Source of the DNA: Chlamydiota bacterium | Lineage (GTDB): Bacteria; Chlamydiota; Chlamydiia; Chlamydiales; JAAKFR01 | Assembly (NCBI GenBank): GCA_013288105.1 | Contig: JABDCM010000009.1 | Coordinates: 1 to 33,945, forward strand | Direction of reading: 5' to 3' | DNA length: 33,945 nt | Part shown: piece after piece, positions 24,102-33,945 of the stretch | How positions within the stretch are numbered: the stretch's first letter is position 1 | How the letters are laid out: every line of letters begins with the position of its first letter | The notes under the pieces: generated by a model | Told to the model about the DNA's origin: nothing | Seen by the model: only the letters and a program-made list of their open reading frames with translations | The model's database searches: none | Position numbers and translations under genes: made by a program

Positions 24102-25552
24102 TGCATTTAGAGGAATTAAAAAAATGGGTTAAAAAAGGTGAATCTGAAGATTTGGAATTTAAAAAAACAACAGGACAACGATCAGAGGCAGTTAAAACAG
24201 TATGTGCAATGCTTAATGGTTTAGGCGGTTTTGTGCTCTTTGGAGTATCCGATAAAGGTGAAATAGCCGGTCAACAAGTAACGGCAAAAACGCTCGAAGA
24301 TATTACTCAAGAGTTACGCAAGATCGAACCACCTGCTTTTCCTGAAATTGAAACCATAGCTATTGGAAATGACAAAGCAGTTATTCTGATTAGAGTATCT
24401 AAGAAATTGGATACCTATTGCTATGATGGTCGACCCTATATTCGGCATGGTCCTACCACCCAAATCATGCCCCGTGGAGAGTATGAAAAGCGTGTTTTAG
24501 ATAAATTTCATGCGCATCGACGTTGGGAAAATGAACTGGCGCCCGAGTGGATAACTGTACAAGATCTAGATGAGAAAGAAATTCAATCAACGCTGCAAAA
24601 TGCAATTAAACTTGGTCGCATGAAAAAGCCCTCCTATACTGATTCTGAATCGATTTTGCGAGGCTTAGGATTGTTGGATGATGGACGTTTTATCAATGCC
24701 ACTATAGCTCTTTATGGAAAAAGTGAAAGATTATTTTCAAATTATCCTCAGTTATCAATAAGGCTAGCTCGATTCAGAGGCTCTGACCGCTTAACTGGAT
24801 TTATGGATAATCGGGATTATTGGGGAAATGCTTTTGATCTTTTGAGACGGGGTGAATTGTTTTTACTCGATCATGTCTCCATTTCAGGCCGAGTTATTTC
24901 TGGTAAAATGATACGAGAAGATTATCCTCTTTATCCACCTCTTGCCACAAGAGAAGCTTTAGCAAATGCTATTTGCCACAGAGATTACACTACGCCAGGG
25001 GGTGCTGTGGCAATTGCCATGTACGATGATTGCCTGGAAATTATCAATCCAGGAGTTTTACAGTTTGGCATCACCCCAGAAAAGCTGACCCTACCTCACG
25101 AATCTAAACCGTGGAATCCGATTATTGCTAATGTCTTTTATCGTGCTGGCATTATTGAAAAATGGGGGATGGGCACACTCAACATTATTGACCGGTGTAA
25201 GGAAAATGGGAATCCTAAACCGATCTGGGAAGTTCGTGCTGAGTCTGTTGTAACGACTTTTATGCCCTCTTCCTTCTTTGCTACAGGGAAAAGCCCTGAA
25301 GAACAAGCAGAAGAAGCCAAAAAAATCAGGCCCGAGTCAAGGCCCGAGTCAAGGCCCGAGTCATTAGAGGATACTGTATTAAATTTGCTCAAACGAGGTC
25401 CCTTGTCCAAAAGCGAACTATCTCAAGCTTTAGGTCATAAACATATTTCTGGAGCTTTAAAGAAAGTACTTAGCTCTCTACTAAAACAGGGAAGAATTGC
25501 CTATACAATTCCTGAGAAACCAAAGAGCAGACTGCAAAAATATAAATTATGA
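24101..25552 (+). CDS. AlbA_2/HATPase (RecG-like) DNA-binding regulator
   Basis: The 483-residue protein starts with an AlbA_2 (Schlafen-AlbA-like) domain: 'ESEDLEFKKTTG' and 'VCAMLNGLGGFVLFGVSDKGEIAGQ' (~37-61). The middle contains a HATPase_c_4-type region, 'ATREALANAICHRDYTTPGGAVAIAMYDDCLEIINPG' (~281-317) and 'NPIIANVFYRAGIIEKWGMG' (~339-358). A linker of three 'RPES' units (near 409-420) precedes a C-terminal winged helix ('LLKRGPLSKSELSQALGHKH'). Family members are often annotated as RecG-like helicases but lack helicase motifs, and are thought to be transcriptional regulators. The start overlaps the preceding stop (TAATG) with GGGAG upstream, so it is translated with the RHS cassette. 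Such proteins are common in horizontally moved islands. Confidence 0.85.
   Translation: MHLEELKKWVKKGESEDLEFKKTTGQRSEAVKTVCAMLNGLGGFVLFGVSDKGEIAGQQVTAKTLEDITQELRKIEPPAFPEIETIAIGNDKAVILIRVSKKLDTYCYDGRPYIRHGPTTQIMPRGEYEKRVLDKFHAHRRWENELAPEWITVQDLDEKEIQSTLQNAIKLGRMKKPSYTDSESILRGLGLLDDGRFINATIALYGKSERLFSNYPQLSIRLARFRGSDRLTGFMDNRDYWGNAFDLLRRGELFLLDHVSISGRVISGKMIREDYPLYPPLATREALANAICHRDYTTPGGAVAIAMYDDCLEIINPGVLQFGITPEKLTLPHESKPWNPIIANVFYRAGIIEKWGMGTLNIIDRCKENGNPKPIWEVRAESVVTTFMPSSFFATGKSPEEQAEEAKKIRPESRPESRPESLEDTVLNLLKRGPLSKSELSQALGHKHISGALKKVLSSLLKQGRIAYTIPEKPKSRLQKYKL
25328..25363 (+). repeat. Three perfect 12-bp tandem repeats inside the AlbA_2 gene
   Basis: AGGCCCGAGTCA is repeated three times without change, encoding the Arg-Pro-Glu-Ser linker just before the winged helix. 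The unit length is a multiple of three, so copy-number change would keep the frame and only alter linker length. Confidence 0.85.
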
Positions 25553-25632
25553 ACCTATCTCAAAAGTAACTGTGAGATGCACCCTTTGATTCCTTATGGA
25601 ACAACCTCTTCTGAAACGCCGTTAATACGGGT

Positions 25633-25676
25633 AAAATCCCCCCAAAAAGTGCAAATACATTTTTTGGGGGGATTTT
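25633..25676. terminator. Strong terminator after the RHS cassette
   Basis: AAAATCCCCCCAAAAA (25633-25648) pairs perfectly with TTTTTGGGGGGATTTT (25661-25676) around a 12-base loop. The 16-bp stem with a six-G/C core, A-rich entry and T-rich exit would work in both directions. It separates the AlbA_2 gene (ends 80 bases earlier) from the UDP-glucose dehydrogenase gene, which therefore needs its own promoter in 25677-25752. Confidence 0.88.
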
Positions 25677-25752
25677 GTAGCGCCCTTCCCAAAAAAAACA
25701 ATCAAAAAACGGGCAATTTTGCTACCATCTACCCTCTTTTGGGAGATTAAAT

Positions 25753-27114
25753 ATGAAAATTTTGATCGTTGGAACAGGTTACGTAGGACTCGTCACAGGA
25801 GCCTGCTTCGCAGAAATGGGACACCAGGTCATCTGCCTGGATATCAATCAAGAAAAAATAGATCTCCTCAACCAAGGAAAAGTTCCCATCTTCGAACCAG
25901 GCCTAGAAGAAATCGTTCGCCGCAATAAAGCCGCAGGACGTCTCGAATTCACCACCAACTACACCTACGGCGTCCAATCCTCCCTCTTCTGTTTCATCGC
26001 CGTCTCAACACCCCCTCAAGAAGATGGCTCCGCCGATCTGCGCTACGTAAAACAGGCCATCACCCAAATCGCTGAACAAATGGATAGCTATAAAATCCTC
26101 ATCAATAAATCCACAGTTCCTGTCGGAACCGCACACATAATGACAAATATCGTCACAAATATCTTAAAACAACGAGAAGCAAATATCGATTTTCATGTCG
26201 TCTCTAACCCAGAATTTTTAAAAGAAGGAGATGCCATCAACGATTTTATGAAGCCAGATCGTATCATTATAGGAACCGAAAATTCTACAGTAAGCGCCTT
26301 GATGCAAGAGCTCTATGCTCCTTTTAATCTTAATCATGATAGAATTTTGATAATGGATGTGGCCTCTGCCGAGATGGCAAAATATGCTGCAAATGCTATG
26401 CTGGCTTGTCGGATCTCCTTTATGAACGAGATGGCAGGTCTATGTGAACGGGTAGGAGCAGATATCAATATGGTGCGTAAGGGAATAGGTTCCGATAAGA
26501 GAATTGGATACGCTTTTCTCTACTCAGGTGCAGGGTATGGGGGATCTTGTTTTCCAAAAGATGTAAATGCCTTATATGCACTTGGACGGCACCTAGATTA
26601 TGAAATGCCCCTTGTAGAGGCCGTAGAAAAGGTCAATTTTCGTCAAAAACAGGTTCTAGGGGAGAAGGTAGTCAATTATTTTTCCTCCCGTGGGGGGGTC
26701 GCTGGCAAAACAATCGCCATCTGGGGTCTTGCTTTTAAACCTGGCACAGATGATATGCGAGAGGCCCCCTCATTGGTGCTCATTCGTGAGCTATTGGAAC
26801 AGGGAGCCTTCTTGCGTCTCTATGATCCTGTCTCGATGGAAAAAGCAAAAGAGATGATTAAAAAGACCCCTCAAATCCACTGGAGTAAAGATGAATTTGA
26901 TGCTGCTAAAAATGTAGATGCAATTGTACTCGTGACAGAGTGGAAACAGTTCCGTTTTATCGATTTTAATCGACTGATTCCCCTCCTAAAAGGAGGCGCA
27001 TTTTTTGATGGGAGAAATCAATACTCCCCTCAAGAAATGGCCAGCCGAGGATTTGACTACTATAGCATAGGTCAACGTCCCCTAATTGCAAAAGAAGATT
27101 TTGTCTCCAAATGA
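25753..27114 (+). CDS. ugd: UDP-glucose 6-dehydrogenase
   Basis: The 453-residue enzyme oxidises UDP-glucose to UDP-glucuronate with two NAD+. 'MKILIVGTGYVGLVTGACFAEMGH' is the Rossmann start, followed by 'FEPGLEEIVRRN'. 'STVPVGTA' (~115-122) and 'SNPEFLKEGDAINDFMKPDRIIIG' (~154-177) lie in the middle. The catalytic cysteine is in 'GAGYGGSCFPKDVNAL' (Cys about 264), and the C-terminal nucleotide-binding domain has 'IWGLAFKPGTDDMREAPS' (~321-338). GGGAG lies upstream of the ATG. The stop overlaps the O-antigen ligase-like gene by 4 bases (ATGA). It is the likely source of substrate for the two UDP-GlcA enzymes on the far side of the RHS cassette. Codon use in the first ~350 bases is C-rich compared with the rest. 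Confidence 0.95.
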   Translation: MKILIVGTGYVGLVTGACFAEMGHQVICLDINQEKIDLLNQGKVPIFEPGLEEIVRRNKAAGRLEFTTNYTYGVQSSLFCFIAVSTPPQEDGSADLRYVKQAITQIAEQMDSYKILINKSTVPVGTAHIMTNIVTNILKQREANIDFHVVSNPEFLKEGDAINDFMKPDRIIIGTENSTVSALMQELYAPFNLNHDRILIMDVASAEMAKYAANAMLACRISFMNEMAGLCERVGADINMVRKGIGSDKRIGYAFLYSGAGYGGSCFPKDVNALYALGRHLDYEMPLVEAVEKVNFRQKQVLGEKVVNYFSSRGGVAGKTIAIWGLAFKPGTDDMREAPSLVLIRELLEQGAFLRLYDPVSMEKAKEMIKKTPQIHWSKDEFDAAKNVDAIVLVTEWKQFRFIDFNRLIPLLKGGAFFDGRNQYSPQEMASRGFDYYSIGQRPLIAKEDFVSK

Positions 27115-28424
27115 ATGCAAAGTTTGATGTATGGATGGTACTGCTTTTCTCCTACTTTTTTACCCTTCATGCAGATCAACTTTCCCTTCATTTAGGGGGA
27201 TACACCATACGGGCCAATAATCTTTTTACTTTTTCGCTGATTGGATTGCTGATAGTACGCGCTCAATTATTTACACCGAGAATTTCACGAGATCTTTTTT
27301 TGGGGCTTTTGGGAATTTTATGTTCCATTCTCATCTCCCTCTCTCTTTCTCCTTTTAAATCCCGCTCCCTTCTCTTTTGTGGCTGGTATGGGATGATAGC
27401 AATGGGTTATTGCGTGCTCCCTTATCTTTTTTTTCAATGGTATGGGGAGCGCGTATTCAAACTCTACTTTCTCTCTTTTCTCATTGTGGGTTTTTGTGCT
27501 GTTTTACAGCTCTTACTTGCTTGTGGAGGTATCTATTTTTTTGTCACAGAAAAGCTTTTTACAACCTTGGCAAGAGTCAATGGTTTTGCCTATGAGCCCT
27601 CCTATTATGCCCTCTACCTCACCCCTTTTGTGATGATGGTGAATTTTCATTTTTTAACCGGCTCCGATCAGCCCCTCTATTGTTTCAAAAGGGTAAATAA
27701 AAAAATCTTGTTCTTAGTCAATGGTCTCTACCTTGTTTCTACTTCTACTTCGACGGTATTTGCTTATTTTGTTTTTCTTCTCATTCTTTTGATTCAGAGA
27801 TACTCTTTCATTGTTTATCGTCGGTTATGGTTAAGTATAACCGCTCTAGTCTGCTTGGGAGCAGGGCTTACTCTTCTCCTTCCAGAATTAATGGTGAGTT
27901 TTTATTTAAAGTTTTTTTTCAGTGGAACTTCTCACCACTCTTTTATGGAAAGATGGGAGAGAATAAGCGATGTATGGAATATTTTTTTAAGACACCCCTG
28001 GTGTGGTGTGGGGTTGGGGGGGATTCCCTCTTATTTACTAGACGCATGGACAAGGGGGGATCTTGCGTTTTTTAGTACTCGGATTGCTTCGATCTATTCC
28101 ATAAATGGCAATCCTTTGAAGATGTTTGAGCCAAGTAATGTGTTTACGGAGCTTTTAGCCAGTTTGGGAATCTTGGGGGTCTCTTTCTTCTTGTTTCTCT
28201 TTGTGGGGTTATATAAACAGATGAAGCGAGCCTATGTATATCAACCCATTCTTGCAAGTAACCTTTGGGTCTCTCTTCTTGTGACAGCATGTACCCTTCA
28301 AATCAATCAGGGGCTCTTTCGAACCTATATCTGGGTCCATTTTGCTCTTACTTACGCTCTGTTGGAGAGCATGCATCGAGATACCAGTGAATTGTCTCTT
28401 GAAGCCCCCTCTTCAGGGATCTAG
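27111..28424 (+). CDS. O-antigen ligase/polymerase-like membrane protein (Wzy/WaaL type)
   Basis: The 437-residue polytopic protein has about ten to twelve hydrophobic segments spread over its length. A large periplasmic-type loop, about residues 265-340, contains 'HSFMERWERISDVWNIFLRHPWCGVGLGG' and 'EPSNVFTELLASLGILG'. The pattern 'R...W......hP..G.G.G' with a later 'N.....l...G.lG' is typical of the O-antigen ligase/polymerase superfamily (Wzy_C), which joins glycan repeat units or ligates glycan to lipid A-core. It is coupled to ugd through an ATGA overlap. Polymerase and ligase cannot be told apart from sequence alone. The last 77 bases overlap the convergent epimerase gene. Confidence 0.85.
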   Translation: MNAKFDVWMVLLFSYFFTLHADQLSLHLGGYTIRANNLFTFSLIGLLIVRAQLFTPRISRDLFLGLLGILCSILISLSLSPFKSRSLLFCGWYGMIAMGYCVLPYLFFQWYGERVFKLYFLSFLIVGFCAVLQLLLACGGIYFFVTEKLFTTLARVNGFAYEPSYYALYLTPFVMMVNFHFLTGSDQPLYCFKRVNKKILFLVNGLYLVSTSTSTVFAYFVFLLILLIQRYSFIVYRRLWLSITALVCLGAGLTLLLPELMVSFYLKFFFSGTSHHSFMERWERISDVWNIFLRHPWCGVGLGGIPSYLLDAWTRGDLAFFSTRIASIYSINGNPLKMFEPSNVFTELLASLGILGVSFFLFLFVGLYKQMKRAYVYQPILASNLWVSLLVTACTLQINQGLFRTYIWVHFALTYALLESMHRDTSELSLEAPSSGI

Positions 28425-29268
28425 GTTGGAAATGGGGAAGGGAGGAGAGAAGTTTTTGAATAGAGAGCACCTTTGATCGTGCTCCCACATACCGGGTCAA
28501 ATCATAGCCTATCTGAGAGGAGCAAAAACCCACCTCTTCAGAAATCAGTGTCGCAAATTGTTTAATAGAGTACTCTCTACCCCCTCCAATATTAATATGG
28601 GTATGATTCTCCCTCTCCACAAGCTGTAAGAGAGCCTCAATAAAATCATCTACATGAATCAGTTCACGCATCTGCTCCCCATCCCCCCATAAAATGACCT
28701 CCTCACCATAATGCACGCCACGTAATATTTTACGGATTAAATCAAAAATAAAGTGGAGCTGACGGGAGTCTGTATGATACCCAGGACCATAAAGAGTTGA
28801 GGGAATAAGATAGAGATAATTCATCCCAAATTGCTTGTGAAGTGCTTGTAGACCCGATAAGAGCATTCTCTTTGTCATGGCATATGTAAATAGACTGTCG
28901 ATCGGCTCTCCTCGAAGGTAATTCTCTTCGATAAGAGGTAGGGAGGGATCATAACTACAGCTTGTCCCCATGCAAATGAGTTTGGCTTGTGGCTGCTTTT
29001 CTTTCCACCAGTCTAAAACATGCGTATTTATCTTCTGATTGATGAGCCACTGCTCTCCCGGATGGCGTAAGCAAAAATCACCCGCTTGCGTCCAGGCAGC
29101 TAAATGGTAAATCTGATCAAAGGGATCACAAAATTGAGATAAAGAATGGGCTGATGTCAAATCACACGTTCGAGAACCAACAGCTGTTACTAGATCTCCC
29201 CGATTTTTCAATTGAGTGACAAGATGGCGGCCTAAAAATCCTGTAGCACCTGTAACAAAAACTCTCAT
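28348..29268 (-). CDS. NAD-dependent sugar epimerase/reductase (extended SDR, GDP-fucose synthase-like)
   Basis: The 306-residue extended SDR has 'MRVFVTGATGFLGRHLVTQL' for NAD(P) binding, 'DQIYHLAAWTQAGD' (~51-64), a catalytic 'MGTSCSYDP' (~100-108) and 'FTYAMTKRMLLSGLQ' (Tyr/Lys ~129 and 133), 'STLYGPGYH' (~157-165) and 'ELIHVDDFIEALL' (~207-219). The short variable segment between 'AVGSRTCDLTSAHSL' and the core resembles GDP-L-fucose synthase, which reduces and epimerises a GDP-4-keto-6-deoxy sugar. This would fit a GDP-heptose pathway but is not proof. Its start overlaps the upstream methyltransferase stop by 4 bases. Its end overlaps the 3' end of the O-antigen ligase-like gene on the other strand. 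Confidence 0.85.
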   Translation of the reverse strand: MRVFVTGATGFLGRHLVTQLKNRGDLVTAVGSRTCDLTSAHSLSQFCDPFDQIYHLAAWTQAGDFCLRHPGEQWLINQKINTHVLDWWKEKQPQAKLICMGTSCSYDPSLPLIEENYLRGEPIDSLFTYAMTKRMLLSGLQALHKQFGMNYLYLIPSTLYGPGYHTDSRQLHFIFDLIRKILRGVHYGEEVILWGDGEQMRELIHVDDFIEALLQLVERENHTHINIGGGREYSIKQFATLISEEVGFCSSQIGYDLTRYVGARSKVLSIQKLLSSLPHFQPRSLKRGLQETIHWYLDACSPTERK

Positions 29269-30467
29269 ACAACATCTATGGGGAAATAAAATTCCACTCC
29301 TCTCTCAATCAGAGCACTATTTCTTTGTAAAATTTCCTGTTTAAAGTTCCAAGCCAATACATAATAAACATCAGGAGGTGAGATAAGCTCCTCCTCCATC
29401 AGAATAGGAAGATGCATTCCAGGACTATACAAATTTTTGCGCAATGGATTCTTTTCTACTAAACAATCTAAATACTCCTTCCCCACTCCAAAATAATTGA
29501 GAAGCGTATTGCCCTTCACAGGAGCCCCCATCCCAAAAATTCTCTTTCCCTCTTTTTTCTTCTGCTTGAGAAAGGCAAGATTTTTCTCCCTCAACAGAAT
29601 CATCCGCTTTCCCAAATCTAAATAAGCTCCTAGGGAGTTGCATTGCGCATGGGTCTCTTGCTCTTTGAGCTCTAAAAGCCGTTGAGAGGGGGCTCTTTTC
29701 CCCATATGACCTGCATATCCAATGATAGATCCCCCATGGATACTCTCCCAAGAGGCATCAAAAAGAGAAAGACCATGCATCTGTAGAAGAGTATCTACCG
29801 TCTTTAAGGTGTAATAGAGAAGATGTTCATGGTAAATTTGGTCAAAGGCACAATTTTCCATAATACTTTTCATATAGAGAAATTGAACAACAAAAACCCC
29901 CTCCTCTTTAAGAAGAAGCTTAATCGCTTCCGCAACAGAATGTAACTCCTCTAAATGAAAAAAAACCCCCGATGCATTGATGACATCAAATCTTAAGGGA
30001 AGCGTTCTGGCCAAATCTAGATTGAAAAAGGCCTGCACAGTCGGAATCCCCTTCTTGTTGGCAATATCCACAATTCTTGAAGAGGATTCTACCCCCAAAA
30101 CCTCATACCCTAGCATTTTATAATGAAAAAGTTGTGTCCCATCATTGGAACCAATGTCTAAAACAGATTTGGAAGGCTTATTGTGGAAAAACTGTTCATC
30201 GATCTCTTGCGCAACTTTCAAGAAATGGTGATTCAAAGAATGGGTCATCCCTGAGAGATAGGTATGGTCAGAAAACATGACCTCTTTTTTTACGGTATAC
30301 CCTAGCTGCGCGGTTTCACAAGAATGGCAGTAGAGGACCTTTAAGGGATAATAGGGTTCGTAACCCACCTCCTCCTCTTTTAAAAAGTGATTCCCCCAAG
30401 GTTGTTCTTGCAAATCAATAGCAAGAGAAAGATCATGGCTTGCGCACACGCGACATGTAGCTGACAT
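29265..30467 (-). CDS. Sugar C-methyltransferase (SAM-dependent, zinc-ribbon N-terminus)
   Basis: The 400-residue protein has the three-part organisation of NDP-sugar C-methyltransferases (TylCIII/NovU type). A zinc-binding N-terminus has 'CRVCASHDL' and 'CHSCETAQLG' (~5-56). A SAM-binding Rossmann domain follows, with 'SVLDIGSNDGTQLFHYKMLGYEVLGVE' (~100-126) and 'FDVINASGVFFHLEEL' (~159-174). The C-terminal domain contains 'YHEHLLYYTLKTVDTLL' (~211-227) with the His/Glu motif and a later 'IFGMGAPVKGNTLLNYFGV'. Family members methylate C-3 or C-5 of keto-deoxy sugars such as those made by dehydratases. The gene is first in a two-gene operon with the SDR epimerase and is divergent from hddA across an 88-base gap that must hold both promoters. 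Confidence 0.87.
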   Translation of the reverse strand: MSATCRVCASHDLSLAIDLQEQPWGNHFLKEEEVGYEPYYPLKVLYCHSCETAQLGYTVKKEVMFSDHTYLSGMTHSLNHHFLKVAQEIDEQFFHNKPSKSVLDIGSNDGTQLFHYKMLGYEVLGVESSSRIVDIANKKGIPTVQAFFNLDLARTLPLRFDVINASGVFFHLEELHSVAEAIKLLLKEEGVFVVQFLYMKSIMENCAFDQIYHEHLLYYTLKTVDTLLQMHGLSLFDASWESIHGGSIIGYAGHMGKRAPSQRLLELKEQETHAQCNSLGAYLDLGKRMILLREKNLAFLKQKKKEGKRIFGMGAPVKGNTLLNYFGVGKEYLDCLVEKNPLRKNLYSPGMHLPILMEEELISPPDVYYVLAWNFKQEILQRNSALIERGVEFYFPIDVV

Positions 30468-30555
30468 GCAGAAGAAGATAAGAGAAGAACTCTTTTAGGT
30501 AAATCTAAGAATTTGCTAATGTTTGAGGCATATTTTTCGAATATCGAGATAGTTC

Positions 30556-31568
30556 ATGCCAAGACACATCATCTCGCGTACTCCTGTCCGCATCAGTTTG
30601 TTTGGAGGGGGAACCGATTACCCCATCTTCTATCAAGAGCAGCCGGGCGCCGTGATGGGAACCACCATTAATCAGTACACCTACATCAGTGTAAAAACTT
30701 TTGACAGCTCCTTTTTTGATCATCAAATTCGTATTGCCTATTCCAAAATTGAACTGATTAAAAATATCGAGGAGATTCAACATCCTAGCGTGAGAGAGTG
30801 CCTTAAATTCATGGGGATAGGTGGAAATCTTGATATCCATATCTTTTCTGATCTGCCCGCACGTACAGGTCTTGGCTCCTCCTCCTCCTTTACCGTAGGC
30901 TTTTTAAATGCCCTCTACGCTTTACAAGGAAAAAAAATTTCAAAACAGAAGCTTGCTGAAGAGGCGTGCCACGTGGAACAGAATCTGATTCAGGAAAATG
31001 TGGGCTCTCAAGATCAGTTTCATGCCGCTTTTGGGGGATTTAATGTGATTCAATTCCACGCAGATTATATTCAGGTGCGTCCCCTCATTCTATCAAAAGA
31101 AAAAAAAAGAATGGTAGAAGATCATCTGCTGATTTTTTTTACAGGGATGAGTCGATTGGCAAGTCAAATTGTTAAAGAACAGATAGATAACACTAAAAAT
31201 CGGATAAATGATTCTTATTTGCATAAGATGTTAAATATGGTGGATCAAGCAGAGGAGATGATTCTCTCTCTTCCGCTTGACCAACTACCAAAATATTTAG
31301 GCTCACTCTTACATGAGAATTGGCTGCTTAAAAAATGTTTATCGAGTCAAATTACGAATCCTACTGTAGATGGGGCGTACAAGTTGGCGATGGATCAGGG
31401 AGCTTATGGGGGAAAACTTTTAGGTGCAGGAAGCGGGGGATTTTTAGCTTTTCTTGCTCCTAAAGAGAGGCATCAAGCGATTCGGGAGGCTCTTTGCACG
31501 CTTCAAGAGGTTACTTTTCGTTTTGAGAATGAGGGAAGCACGATCGTTTATATGCGAGATGAGGAGTG

Positions 31569-31569
<1 letters not shown>
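30556..31569 (+). CDS. hddA: D-glycero-alpha-D-manno-heptose-7-phosphate kinase (HddA-like GHMP kinase)
   Basis: The 337-residue GHMP-superfamily kinase has 'ISRTPVRISLFGGGTDYPIFYQE' at the N-terminus, a signature of HddA and related sugar kinases. The ATP-loop motif is 'LPARTGLGSSSSFTVGFLNAL' (~97-117), then 'GSQDQFHAAFGGFNVIQF' (~154-171) and the C-terminal 'GAYGGKLLGAGSGGFLAFLA' (~275-294). HddA phosphorylates heptose 7-phosphate at C-1, leading to GDP-D-glycero-alpha-D-manno-heptose for S-layer, capsule or O-antigen glycans. It heads a plus-strand operon with the nucleotidyltransferase, an SDR and an ABC transporter, all joined by 1- or 4-base overlaps. A fucose-type kinase of the same superfamily is an alternative reading. 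Confidence 0.87.
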
Positions 31570-33183
<1,614 letters not shown>

Positions 33184-33184
<1 letters not shown>

Positions 33185-33945
33185 TGAGAAAGCATATTTT
33201 TTGGAGGCTGATTTTTGAAAAAGAGAGCAAAAAAAGCGTTCTTTTATTAATAGCTATTTTCCTCTCTAATTTTATTGCAGCGGCTCTTGAGGGGCTCTCT
33301 TTTTGCTGTATCCTTCTCGGTTTTTCCGTTTTAACCGGGGATAGTCAAGGTTTGGGATTCCTCTCCAGATGGTGTCTTCCCTGTCTTCCTCAAGGCTCGA
33401 CGGTCGTTCTTTTTATCTGGTGTACTCTATGTGCTGTCCTCACGCAGGTGTTACGCAGCCTTTTTGCTTATATAGGGCAGCTCGCCATCTCGGTGATCTC
33501 TATTAAAGTGCAGACAGAGGCTCAAAGAGCCATTTATAGAAAAATTTTTTCGCTCTCTTTTTCTAAAATCATGAGTTTTAAAAATGGAGATTTGATTAAC
33601 CATGCTGCCTCCCCCCCTCAATATACAGGTGCTCTTTTTGATGCGTGTAACCTCTTATTTGTCTCAGCATGTATGATGATGGGTTATATCTGTTTGATGA
33701 CTCTCATTTCCCCCTCTTTGACCCTCTCCATTCTTCTATTATTTACGAGTGCTGCTTTTTCACAGAAAAAAATTTTAAAAAAAATAGGGAGAGCCTCGAT
33801 AGAACAGTCAGATCATCTTGTGAAACTCAGTCAGGAGACAACACAAAATATAGAGGGGTTAAAACTTATTCATATTTTTAATCGTCGCAAATACATTCTT
33901 GAAAACATAGAATCCTGCCTCTCTCAAATTAAGAGGGCGACCTTC
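33184..33945 (+). CDS. ABC transporter (MsbA-like, membrane domain) N-terminal part, cut by window edge
   Basis: The frame stays open to the right edge (254 codons visible), so no stop is present. The ATG overlaps the stop of the preceding SDR (TGATG). Hydrophobic segments at about 18-45, 75-100, 160-180 and 180-200 correspond to the first helices of an ABC type I exporter (ABC_membrane domain). Further signs are 'AQRAIYRKIFSLSFSKIMSFKNGDLINHA', the usual coupling-helix region, and 'SQETTQNIEGLKLIHIFNRR', typical of the 'E.l.gi..Ik.f..e' helix. The nucleotide-binding domain would lie to the right. Being last in the hddA operon, it probably flips or exports the lipid-linked glycan, or another substrate of that pathway. 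Confidence 0.82.

Noticed and set aside
25328-25363. Tandem repeats considered as a CRISPR-like or intergenic satellite
   Set aside because: The repeats have no spacers, are only 12 bp, and are in frame inside a coding region.

Overview
The window reads as part of the chromosome of a member of the order Chlamydiales, most likely one of the environmental, amoeba- or arthropod-associated lineages rather than Chlamydia itself. The evidence is the minus-strand block lpdA - lipA - (HEAT-like protein) - sctJ - sctK-like - sctL - sctR. It has the gene content and order I remember from the chlamydial type III secretion/lipoate cluster, and its proteins (SctJ 'PGRDANEIVVLLQ', SecA 'LPEAYGVVKNVCRRL') look distinctly chlamydial. 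The aromatic/aspartate aminotransferase followed by mreC also matches a chlamydial neighbourhood. The surface-glycan genes go well beyond what classical Chlamydia carries. All taxonomic statements rest on recalled sequences; no search was run.

Layout. 1-6087 (minus): type III secretion genes sctR (partial), sctL, sctK-like and sctJ, then a HEAT-like protein, lipA and lpdA. A 161-bp hairpin element sits in the 3' end of lipA. 6117-9030: a zinc-ribbon membrane protein, a small Cys-rich secreted protein, a second hairpin element, then a divergent pair made of a phosphoribosyltransferase-like protein and a NADAR-domain protein. 9057-12113 (minus): secA. 12182-16425: aminotransferase, a relBE/phd-type toxin-antitoxin module on the opposite strand, mreC and the NAD(P)HX repair enzyme nnr. 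16332-18241 (minus): UDP-glucuronate 4-epimerase and UDP-glucuronate decarboxylase. 18360-25552: a 1722-residue secreted RHS protein with a hydrolase-like C-terminal tail, a small exported protein broken by a poly-A frameshift, and an AlbA_2/HATPase protein, all with overlapping start/stop codons. 25753-33945: UDP-glucose dehydrogenase, an O-antigen ligase/polymerase-like protein, a sugar epimerase and a C-methyltransferase on the minus strand, then heptose kinase, nucleotidyltransferase, epimerase and the start of an ABC exporter.

How they work together. sctJ/K/L/R encode the inner ring, sorting platform and export gate of the injectisome. lpdA and lipA serve lipoate-dependent dehydrogenases. 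UGD, UXS and the 4-epimerase would make UDP-GlcA, UDP-Xyl and UDP-GalA. HddA, the HddC-like transferase, two epimerases and a C-methyltransferase point to a GDP-heptose-derived or otherwise modified sugar, and the ABC protein and Wzy/WaaL-like protein would export, polymerise or ligate the glycan. The RHS cassette lies inside this glycan region, between UXS and UGD.

The most unusual features are the two long MITE-like palindromes with candidate target-site duplications (one appears to have changed the C-terminus of LipA), the RHS/hydrolase cassette with a homopolymer-frameshifted partner, and the divergent phosphoribosyltransferase/NADAR pair. No rRNA, tRNA or CRISPR array was seen, and there is no gene-free stretch longer than about 290 bases.
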